Below are positions 1-9,100 of a DNA stretch of 14,028 bases, in pieces; within the stretch, counting starts at the first letter, position 1; each line of letters starts with the position of its first letter. Source of the DNA: Hemicentrotus pulcherrimus (taxonomy: Eukaryota > Echinodermata > Echinoidea > Camarodonta > Strongylocentrotidae). The notes under the pieces are model-generated. The model was given only the letters and a program-made list of their open reading frames with translations. It searched no databases and was not told the DNA's origin. A program made the translations under genes and the position numbers. The stretch is from contig BEXV01004767.1 of assembly GCA_003118195.1 (NCBI GenBank), positions 9,420 to 23,447 on the forward strand. The letters run 5' to 3'.

Positions 1-655
1 ACCTCTGATAAATGCCCCTATTAAAACCTCATAATTGCCCTTTTTCATCTCTGGTAAGTTCCCCTGTTCAGGTACGAGAAGTACCCCTTACCATCTCGGA
101 TAAGTGCTCTCTTCACCTCTGTTAATTGGCCCTATTAAAATCTGAGAGGTACACGTTTTACTTCGACAACTGCCCCCTTTCCTTTGTAATGATTGTCCCC
201 TTCCCCTTCTGATAAGTGCTCTTTCTATTTTGTCACGTGCCGCTTTTCCTTTCTTAAAATTGCCCTTTTTTCCTTCTGATGAGTGCCCCCTTTTCTTCTC
301 ATAAGTGCCTTTTTCATCTCTAGGGGTGCCACTTATCAGGCGCAAGAAATCCCCCTTTTCACCTCTGATAATTTGCCTTTTTTTTTTTAACTTTGACTTG
401 TGCCCTTTTTCCTTTTTTATAAGTGGACTTTTTCATTCTGATGTGCCCTTCTCCCTTTGTTTTATGTAGACCCTTTTACACATTATTACAAGTGCCTTAT
501 TTCATATCTGTTAAGTGCCCCTTTTTCAGGTGCAAGAAGTGCCCCATTATATACCTCTCAGTCTGATAATTGCCCTTATTACTATGATACATGCACCTTT
601 TTTTTCTAATAACTGTCCCTTTTCCTTCTGATAAGTGCCTACTTTTCTTTGCCCC
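1..655. repeat. degenerate minisatellite, unit about 22-24 bp
   Basis: The stretch is made of imperfect copies of a unit close to TCTGATAAGTGCCCCTTTTT, repeated some 20-25 times with spacing of about 20-30 bases. A second, longer-range motif recurs at about 66-86, 335-355 and 524-544 (TTCAGGTGCAAGAAGTGCCC and variants). The plus strand is pyrimidine-rich. The array probably continues to the left of the window. A lysine-rich 85-residue open frame on the minus strand (88-345) follows from the repeat composition. Confidence 0.8.
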
Positions 656-938
656 AAAACATGCCCCCCCAAATTCAAAGCCCCATAGAGCCCCCCCCCC
701 CCTTTCTCCCTAGAACTCGATTGCTTTGCTCACTCGCATTTATAGTCGTTATAATTATATTACTTATAATAGAACATTTTAGTCTTTCTTCACTCGTTTG
801 TGCTTAAAATCCCATCAGGATTGGTTTTTTTCTCTTTATGTTGTCGTTCTCATAGGTCTAGTCGAAATTCACCTGTGGTAGACCGATGTATGTACCAGTT
901 TGTATGCTTGTATAATGATTTTGAATTAACAAAAATAC
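656..938. other. no gene seen; C homopolymer runs
   Basis: The right edge of the minisatellite passes into C-rich sequence with a run of seven C (664-670) and one of twelve C (691-702). AT-rich unique-looking sequence follows, with no open frame, splice pattern or RNA fold I can support. Confidence 0.6.
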
Positions 939-1210
939 GAATTGCTCAGTGAAATTAGAGCTTGAAGATCAGGAAATAAGCTTTAAAATAATTTTTTGGG
1001 GGTAGGGTTTGTGAAATAATTGGCAGACAAGTCCTTTTATCAGTACATGTATGTCCTCAACCTTGAACTGAATTGCTCAGTAAAATTAGAGCTTCAAGAT
1101 CAGGAAATGAGCTTTAAAATAATTTTTTGGGTCGGGTTTGTGAAATAATTGGCAGACAAGTCCTTTTATCAATACATGTATGTCCTCTAAAATTATTAAA
1201 ACCTTGAACT
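939..1210. repeat. tandem duplication, two copies of about 131 and 141 bp
   Basis: Copy one (939-1069) and copy two (1070-1210) both run from GAATTGCTCAGT(G/A)AAATTAGA through TTTGTGAAATAATTGGCAGA and ACATGTATGTCCTC to CCTTGAACT. They differ by a few substitutions, a slightly shorter G run in copy two, and about 12 extra bases (AAAATTATTAAA) near its end. Identity is roughly 90 percent by eye, so the duplication is fairly recent. Confidence 0.92.
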
Positions 1211-2220
1211 AGTCCCTTGCATTTGCATCCAAATAATTTTATTCTTTTTATTTATTTTGTGCTTTGAGCATCTACAATGATAATTTAGAATAAATTCTCA
1301 CGTTGTCTAATACATGCTTTTTGTCCCACTATTTTCTAGTTGCATCACTCTTGGTCGTCTTATCATTTTCCTCTCATCCTTTTTCTAGTCTCTCCCCCTC
1401 TCTCTATCGATAGATTTGATCACGGCAATGGGCATGCTTCTATCAAATTTTCTCTCCTCAAAACAAGTTATGATCTACACAAGCTAATTCGATGTAAAGA
1501 AATTGGATGGTCCCAGATGTTCTCCTCCATGCATTCATGTGTTTGCTTCAAGTTTTCTTCTATATAATTTCTTTCAATTATATTCCTTTACTCTCTCTCC
1601 CTCTTTCATTATCGATATCTAGTTATGGTAAGCATATCCAACATATATCTGATAATCCCCTTCTCTGTATACCCCCCTCACCCTCTCTTTCTGTTCGTCT
1701 TCTCTCTCCCTCTTTCTCTCTCTCTCACATTATTGATATCCTCTGTTGACACACAGAATTTTTTAAAATTATACATTTTTTACAAATTATGCAGTTTTCA
1801 ATTTTGTAAAGATTTTATTAATATATAAACTCTGACATAGATATCTTGGACGTAGAAATCTGAATTAAAATGAACATCATGTTACATGTGTGACTTCAAG
1901 GTCAGATCGAGATAATTCAAACCCTTCTGAATATTATTTCAACAGAAAACTTGATTGTCCCTCTTTCAAACTTAAACTTGATACACTCTGTGTGCAATCC
2001 AGTGCTGCTGAGAAGTTCCCATTTAGTGAAGCTTATAATAGTAAAAGAGATTCCAACTGATTGCAAGTCCTTTATCGGTCGCAAAGTTGCGAATGAAAAC
2101 AATTTGAATCAATCATCACCTTTTTTAAAAAACAGGTTCCCACTCAGACCAGGGGGCTACTTTTCAAGCTTGCTTGCATGAAAATAACATCCTTTAATTT
2201 GTTTTGCATAGAACTCTATT
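1211..2220. other. no gene seen; pyrimidine-rich stretch at 1380-1745
   Basis: Three CT-rich blocks each end in a similar AT motif: CTCTCTCTATCGATAGAT (about 1400), CTCTTTCATTATCGATATCT (about 1602) and CTCTCACATTATTGATATCC (about 1722). This suggests an old, decayed repeat. The short overlapping open frames over 1340-1828 consist of Ser/Leu/Pro-rich text from the CT repeats and are not genes. The rest to 2220 shows only short open frames on both strands and nothing I recognise. Confidence 0.55.
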
Positions 2221-2296
2221 CATGATTTGGGGGGCTCTTTTAATACTCTCAGGGGCTCTTTTTAGCATTTCGGGGGCGAATTCGCCCAGAGCCCCC
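2221..2296. repeat. G-rich inverted repeats with perfect 14-bp palindrome
   Basis: GGGGGGCTCTTTT and AGGGGCTCTTTTT are near-direct repeats at about 2228-2271. They face AGAGCCCCC at 2288-2296, so the block can fold back. Between them, 2274-2287 is a perfect palindrome, GGGCGAATTCGCCC. The same AGAGCCCC string also occurs next to the minisatellite at about 687-700. The block may be the remnant of a short inverted-repeat element. Confidence 0.6.
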
Positions 2297-2357
2297 ATGT
2301 ATTTCTTCACTGGACTACACTCACATAAATGCAAGGGATGTCATTAAAGGGTGAACA

Positions 2358-2363
2358 TTTATT
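2358..2363 (-). terminator. candidate polyadenylation signal (AATAAA on minus strand)
   Basis: Plus-strand TTTATT reads AATAAA on the transcribed strand, about 540 bases after the TAG stop. It is the first canonical hexamer I found downstream of the stop. Weaker variants lie nearer, such as AGTAAA at about 2693-2698. The 3' UTR would then run from 2899 to about 2340. Transcript ends cannot be seen from sequence alone. Confidence 0.3.
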
Positions 2364-2899
2364 TCAGGCCACACATGTTACTCAGTCAAGGTGATCAGAA
2401 ACATTTGCATAATGTTACATAATATATAAATGAAAGACTTGCAGTAAAATTTATCTCTTTATCTACATTATATACATTACATGGACGGCATTTCCCGCTG
2501 GAATGATAGAAATAGTTTTATATAATCATATTTATACTTTTATCTTTCAATTCAAAGCATTGCAGAACATCTACACAAATTTCATGCTGTGTTTCTATAT
2601 GTATGTGTTGACTTGCGATAATTTAGGTTAGGTTGAAATTCATAACCCTATATCAGGACTCCGCACTAACTTTTAGGAATGGGGTCCAGCTTTTACTTTC
2701 TAAAGTCCTATGCATGAGCCCCAAGAACAAAAAATTGATATTGTAGGGGTGCTTTTAAGTGTGAAAGCAATCAAGGATAAGAACACAACACTAGTTGCCT
2801 CCAGTATTATCTAGTGTTGGCGAATACAAACTCTGCATGTGGAATAAATACCCCTATTATCTAACATAAAGATTGTTATCATAGATCATGTTAAGCAAT
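2364..2899 (-). other. probable 3' untranslated region of the DNAI7-like gene
   Basis: This lies between the stop codon and the first canonical AATAAA on the transcribed strand. It holds no intact open frame of note and no repeat I recognise. The limits depend entirely on the polyadenylation guess. Confidence 0.35.
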
Positions 2900-3139
2900 C
2901 TAAGAGAAAGCAATAACCCTTGTAGCTTCTAGCATCTTGTGGACGGCGTTGATGTATCCAAACTCAGTGTTCTTCATGCGTTCATGACCTCCCTCGGAGC
3001 AAAGGTCATTGACCATGTGATAAAGGTCAGCATGAAACTGTGACCCCTCAGCAAAGGCTTCAGAGAACTCCTCGTTGTATTCTCCCATCTTCAGCTTGGA
3101 CGTCTGTTTCTTACTGGTCAACAAGACTTGCCAATCCTC
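2900..3139 (-). CDS. DNAI7: DNAI7-like exon I (last coding exon, 79 codons and TAG stop)
   Basis: The acceptor is CCTTTTCAG; the exon starts GAGGATTGGCAAGTC and ends with TAG at 2902-2900. It encodes EDWQVLLTSKKQTSKLKMG, then EYNEEFSEAFAEGSQFHADL, YHMVNDLCSEGGHERMKNTE and FGYINAVHKMLEATRVIAFS. This is a mostly helical C-terminal tail. The apparent start inside the exon (TTG at 3124) is not a translation start; the acceptor at 3140 and phase 0 from exon H set the reading. Confidence 0.86.
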   Translation of the reverse strand, partial: EDWQVLLTSKKQTSKLKMGEYNEEFSEAFAEGSQFHADLYHMVNDLCSEGGHERMKNTEFGYINAVHKMLEATRVIAFS

Positions 3140-6100
3140 CTGAAAAGGTCAAGGATACAAGGGTAAGTGTCAGGGAAATAAAGGGACAGGGGCTAGGAGC
3201 ATTCCTACAGTGGTGAATACAGGAAAGATGAAGGTGTTTCATCCCATATGTTAAGGCTACCATCATCATCATTTTAAGTACATGTCTAACTCAAAGCCAG
3301 TTGATTTTAGAGTGACAAGTCAGAAGACTTTGTTGCTGATTGGCAAGTCAAGTCATGGAGCTCCAAAATAGATTCTCTACGGGGGAGGGAGCTATTTGGA
3401 ATCATTCGTGTGTCACAACCATCTAGCAAAGTTCCTATGTGCAATTTTCCATCATTCTTGGGAATATATGGAACACTACAGCACATAACCGGATGTGGAC
3501 GTGTCTTATCTTGGGTTTGCTGAAATATCTAGGTCTTGCTAAAAAATAGATGTGATGATTTGATGAGAAGGTAGACCATTCTCTCGGTCTCCTAAGATTG
3601 TTATTCACTTCCCTCTCCACAGGGACACACATTGATTGGGTTAGCTTTTGAATTTTTTTTTCTTGGAATTAACGAAATATCAAGCTGAGATTTCTTCCAA
3701 TTTTTTCTTTGTGAGAGAGCACGGTAATGCAGAATCTAAGATGACCTTTTGACGTAGGTACTCTGCTTAGTAAATGCAAGAAGTTGCAATACATCACTGA
3801 AATAAGTTTGAAGATTTTCATTTTAACTAGTCTGCATGTGGAATGACCTCCCATTGTCGTGATATGCTATTGCAATACATTTCTTTGTTCATAAGTACTA
3901 CACCTGAAAACTTTTTCACTAGACAAAAATTCCTACCATAATTATCTTTGAACATTATAAAGAAAAAATAATGTACAGAATAATATCTTTCTAAAAATAC
4001 ATGAGTCAGTATACTAACAAAACAAGTGTGTGTAACTGTAAAATTGGTGCGTTAATGTGAAGGTAAATGTAAAAAATGTCAATGTGATGTGCAGTGAATT
4101 CTTTCAATCATTGTCATCACTGTGCTTTGTAATACATGTGCTGTGTAATACAACAACTCTTTCAAACTATATAATGTGAACAAATTGTGAATCAGTTGCT
4201 TTTACACAGAATGATAGTGTTGTGAGTAAAAACTTGTGAAAATGACCAAGCATGATACACTTGATCATCTAGTAAATAATTTGTGCATTACCAATCATAT
4301 GTCATCAAAGAAGGGAATTATTAATATGCATGCAGTTCTTGGATGAAATTAAGATCTTGTAAACATGCTTCAAAATACTGACAAGAGATCATCGAACAAG
4401 GTATGTGTGTATTGTTTGTTAAAGAATACTTGAAGGATATTATTAGGATGAAATAAGAGGAATAAAGTTAAATAGAGAGTTTTAGCATTACATATCATAA
4501 ACATCTCTACAAAGAATATGTATTGAGATAACGTGTTAATCATATTCTATTTTAATTCTACTAAAATGTTAACGAGAGTTTTGATCTTTGATTAGGAGAA
4601 TATGAAGACCAATGAGTCACAATAGATGGAATCACCGGGACCTGCTAACATAAAATTTACAATAAATTGCGTGATCACTGCATTACCACATCTCGGTGTA
4701 TTTGTGAAAATTTGATCATAGTCGTAGACAACACTGATCAATGCAATTTATTAAAACTTTACGCTAACAAGTTCTGATGTAATCATTAAAGCCTTATTCA
4801 CAAGATGTGGGAAACCGTCACAGAAAAATAAAGCGCGTGATATTCCTGTATCTTATAACACCAAATAAGAGCAGTATTTGTCTCTTTTTTGCTCACTTCA
4901 CTGGCCATTATTTTCAAATCAAACAAATGTCAAGTTCCGGTTTCCCGCATTGCATGTGAACGAGCCTTAAATCCTCATGCGAGCACAGCACACATGTGAA
5001 CTGGTCTCTGGTCTAGTAAATACCTTGCTCTATTTGTATGCAACATAATGGAATATCAAAATAAGGTATGGGAATAAAATGAAATAATGGTTAGCATGAT
5101 GCACGGTGATGAAGCTAGATTTCACTACCACAAGGACCATGTTGCATACAACTTACCATTGATTGTAACTTCCATGAAAGCCTCGATTTGATTGGCTGTG
5201 ACAGATAACTTACCATCAATTGTAAGTTTTATGCAACAGGGCCCAGATATGGTTTCTTATTAAAGCATAAATGGTTTCTAAATTATTGCAATTTTGCCAT
5301 AGCTACTTGAGAGAGAGAGAGTTAGGTCACCGGAAGTTGCCTCTGATTGGTCAGGCATTTCAAAAAGCTCCAAAAATTTCTCTCTCATAGAGATTGTACT
5401 GAGGAGGGAACTGTTTGGAGCAACATGATTTAACCTATGACAAATCTTGCATACACGCAGATAACTGTCACAACTATCTCTCTCAATAGGCTATGAACCT
5501 TTGCTAAAATGTGAACTTGTAATTCAAGTAAATTAAAATAGCTTCACAACTTAAAATTGAAGTACTGGTTAACATTATAGAGTACCGAAGCTTTGACGTC
5601 ATAAAATAAGGAGCCAGAGAATATAACACTGAGTTCCTATAGGAAATATATTCATTCAGATGTTCATATCTTAGCCAATACTTAACATATTCAATTGGTT
5701 TTCAACATTTGGACATTATTTTTGATGCTCTTTCGGAAAACGAAGAAAAAATTGAGAAATTCTAAAAATAGATTTTGATGACGTCACACTTCACCACTCT
5801 ATGGATGGTGATTAACAATGGAGTATTTCATGAATGGTTTACTAATTCTTACGATTTTGCCAAAACTTGATCTTATAATTCAAGTGCTCAAAACATCTCC
5901 ACAAACACCTATGTGATTTACATGCAATATATATAGGCTTGGTTAGGTTCAGGTCAATAACATATGATGCAGAATGCTTTCAGTGATTTTTTTTAATTTT
6001 TTAAAAATGATTACATAGCTGCAAGGGTGTGTTCATTTGCATCACTGTTTGACGATAATAAATATTTTGAGGTGAATAACCCTATCGGATCGATCAGCAT

Positions 6101-9100
6101 TGTCAACGCAATAAGGAATTCACTCAACAAATACTGGGGCAAAACAAAACAAATTATTGAAGGCTTTGCAGCATGTAAACAAATGACTATACAATGTTTA
6201 TAAAAATTTGTGTGTGGCATTGTGAATATTATCAGCTGAATAACTCGAACAAAAAACAAGGTTGTAAATTGCATGGTGTATTACAGATTAAACAACCAAG
6301 TGAATATGCAAAATAATGCTAATGGATGAATTATGTACAGCTTTTGATGGTACAGTAAGCAATGCATTTCATTCGTATCAAAACCAATTAAAACATGCAA
6401 TGAGATGAGATCAGATAAAACAAAGCAATTAATCTGAATGCAAATCATGTTGGGGTTGAATTGACAATATTTTAAAGGGATCTTCAATTCGATGCTCAGT
6501 TTTATCGTGTTGTCCATGCTTTTATGTGAATGTATTCTATTCTATGTACTTGTTATGTTTTGTGTAGTTACATACTGTCTGTGTGTAGATTATTCCAAGC
6601 TAATTTATCCACTATGTTAGCAGCCACATCTGAGATTTGATCCGATGACTGTATCTATCAATAGTCCAAACTTGAATCTCACCAAACACCAAATACAGAC
6701 AAGCCTGCTTTAGTGACCACCCATCCACAAAGACCACCCCCCCCTTCAAAAATGGTTTCCCATTGAAACATGTACTAAAGGAACCTGTACATAAAGGTGG
6801 TCTTTATAGACAGGTATCACTGTAAATGGTTTTCTTTACAATTTATGTTCACAATTCCCAAATAAGATTCAATAATCCATGGCAACACAAGGGGGATATC
6901 TTGGAATTGCCTGTTGGAAGTCTCACATTTGAGTGAAATACCGACTCTTTGACTTGATCATCGATCTGATAATCTATCAGGTCAGACTGGATCAACTTAC
7001 ATCTTTGACCGGCTCTGGAACGAGCTTCTCACATCCCAGGAGGATGATCTTATCAGGAGAAGTCTCAGCGTTCCATTTACTCCAGGAATAGGCAAAGTGA
7101 GATGCAGTCAATGCCATCTGATCATACGCTGCTCCTTCCGTCTGCTCATCCTATAAATATCAAACAAAATAAATCAATAATGGGTTAATCTTGTAATCAC
7201 CAGGAATTAAATTAAAGATAGGGAAGCAATATTTAGTCCTAAAGCCCATTAAGCACACGACACGATCATTCTGCCATCGAATTCCCAAAAAAAATGGTTA
7301 TTTTAATCGAAACATTCTAAGGCAGTTGTTTGATATAAAAAAAAATTTAAAAATTTATGAAGAAAAAACATAACTGTAATACACATAATTTGGAGGAAAA
7401 AACGGGAGATGTTCCGGCAAAACGGAATAGTTGGCAGCTCTGTTGGGGTTTAAGTGCTTCTGGCTATCACCTTACAATTGATCAAAGAGAGGTAGAGGAA
7501 CTCACCTTATCACAGACGCTCACATATTTCTTGGAATCTTCTTCAGGGAAGACGTTGACTCCAGCTTTCTTCATGGTCTCTATCAGCTGAGGAGGTTCCA
7601 TCCACTTGTTGGAGATGGATTCCAGCTCAGGTTTACGTTCGCCATCACCCGCTTGTCTGAAGCAGCATAGATGATCCTAGGGACAAAGAAATACAGGCAT
7701 TTCTGTTATATTGGCTACCCTATAACCAGGGCAAGACTGAAGCGACAAAGATGATCATATGGACACTTCTATTATATTGGCTACCCTATAACCAAGGCAA
7801 GACTGAAGCAGCAAAGATGATCATATGGACAGAGAAGTCAGGGCACTTCTACTATATTGGCTACCCTATATCCAGGGCAAGACTTAAACAACATAGATGA
7901 TCCTACAAAGAAAGCTATACATTTTTATTACATAGTAGATCCAACAGGTATCAACTGTTGTAGAATTTTAGAGTACCTGGCTAAAATTTTGGCGGGTACC
8001 TGAATTAAAAGATCCCAGAAATTGCCAGCCCAGGACCCTGTCTTACAAAGAGTTGATATCAATCGCGACTATGTACATGTACATAAGAGATAGGAGACTG
8101 CAAACTTGTGTGATTGATTTGGATCAATTGCAACTCTTTGTAAGACGTGGCCCAGGAGATGCTATGCATTGGATTGTGAAAGCGGTGAAGTGTTGCATAC
8201 CTTGATTTCAAACTCGACCTCTAGGATCGCTGCTATGATGGTGAAGCGAGCATGGTTGGTACCTAGAGGGAAGAGCTCCCATGATTGGAAGGGCATGTTG
8301 ATATGCTTGTCCTGGATGCAAGCCAGAGGACCAAACTTGATCGTCTTAAAGGAAAGTAATCTCTCCTCTGAAAGAATATGAGAGAGAAGCATCTGTTTAG
8401 AAATAATGATAAATTTGGTAGCTTTTTATATAGCACTTATGTCCCACACACAACATTTATTACCCAGGTCATAGCCTAGCTGCCAAACATGTTGCGCTTT
8501 AGCACAAGGGGTACCCATTTACATGTGGATAGAGAATGGCAAACGTGATGCATCCAAAGGATAGGAGTGTCAGGCTGGGATTTGAACACTCAACCCTTGG
8601 ATTTAGAGTCAAATGAATAAACCACTATACCACACAACAGAGCAAGATAGGTTACTCTTGGGGCTGTAAAGCTACTGCCTCAGATCAACATGAAAATAGA
8701 AAAGTAAAAACCAATGACTTTTATTTCAATACATAAGTGAGATTTTATAGAGACTCAACAACAACAACAAAAACAAAACATTTTTTGTTTTTGTTTACCC
8801 AAGGCATGGTAGAGAATGTTTACCTTGTTCAAATTTGACATCATGAAATCCGTCGAGTCTCCATTGCTTGCCCTCCTCCCACCAGTAAACCATCTGAGGT
8901 TCTTCACAGAGTAATACATTGTCAGGAAGCCTACAGGGAATAATGGAACAGTAGAAGTAGTAGTTAATAAGAGATATAAGTAGCAGGAGCAGTAATAATG
9001 AGAGATTCTTGAATAGTACATATCATATTATCTATGCACATTCTTACTCCGGCTTTGGCTCCAGAAGCCGTAATTGGCACCGGATCTCCCTTTTTTTCAA

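Larger units (their letters stand above)
3140..7000 (-). other. last intron (H-I), 3861 bp, rich in fold-back elements
   Basis: The donor is GTAAGT at 7000 and the acceptor CCTTTTCAG at 3140; the phase is 0. It is by far the longest intron visible. Within it lie the repeats listed separately at 3318-3440, 4628-4784, 4786-4970, 5133-5245, 5318-5500, 5577-5802 and 6703-6824. The remaining AT-rich stretches (about 3440-4620, 5810-6700 and 6830-7000) hold only short open frames without splice support or family resemblance, and no RNA gene I can see. Confidence 0.75.
8368..8823 (-). other. intron E-F, 456 bp
   Basis: The donor is GTAAAC at 8823 and the acceptor TTCTTTCAG at 8368; the codon is split after its first base. 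More than half of it is the SINE at 8395-8634. Near the donor a CAA microsatellite and a short A/T hairpin (about 8758-8796) are present. Confidence 0.78.

Noticed and set aside
88..345. Lys/Arg-rich 85-residue open frame on the minus strand
   Set aside because: It is a product of the C/T-rich minisatellite read in reverse, without start context or conserved motif.
1..655. CRISPR-like array
   Set aside because: The repeats are degenerate with no constant spacer length, the window is clearly eukaryotic (spliced gene), and no cas genes exist.
1340..1828. Three overlapping Ser/Leu/Pro-rich plus-strand open frames
   Set aside because: They arise from CT-rich repeats and overlap each other in different frames; no splice sites or similarity support a gene.
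4786..4970. Autonomous piggyBac transposon
   Set aside because: The element is only 185 bases with no coding capacity; at most it is a non-autonomous relative.
8169..8381. 70-residue plus-strand open frame
   Set aside because: It mirrors exon F on the opposite strand and has no features of its own.
8570..8634. Possible functional tRNA gene on the minus strand
   Set aside because: A and B boxes are present, but there is no paired acceptor stem, the anticodon would be a stop-reading CTA, and a SINE body follows directly.
8755..9021. 88-residue minus-strand open frame over exon E
   Set aside because: It reads through the exon E splice sites in a frame that does not match the phase left by exon D; the spliced frame gives the Trp-rich conserved block instead.
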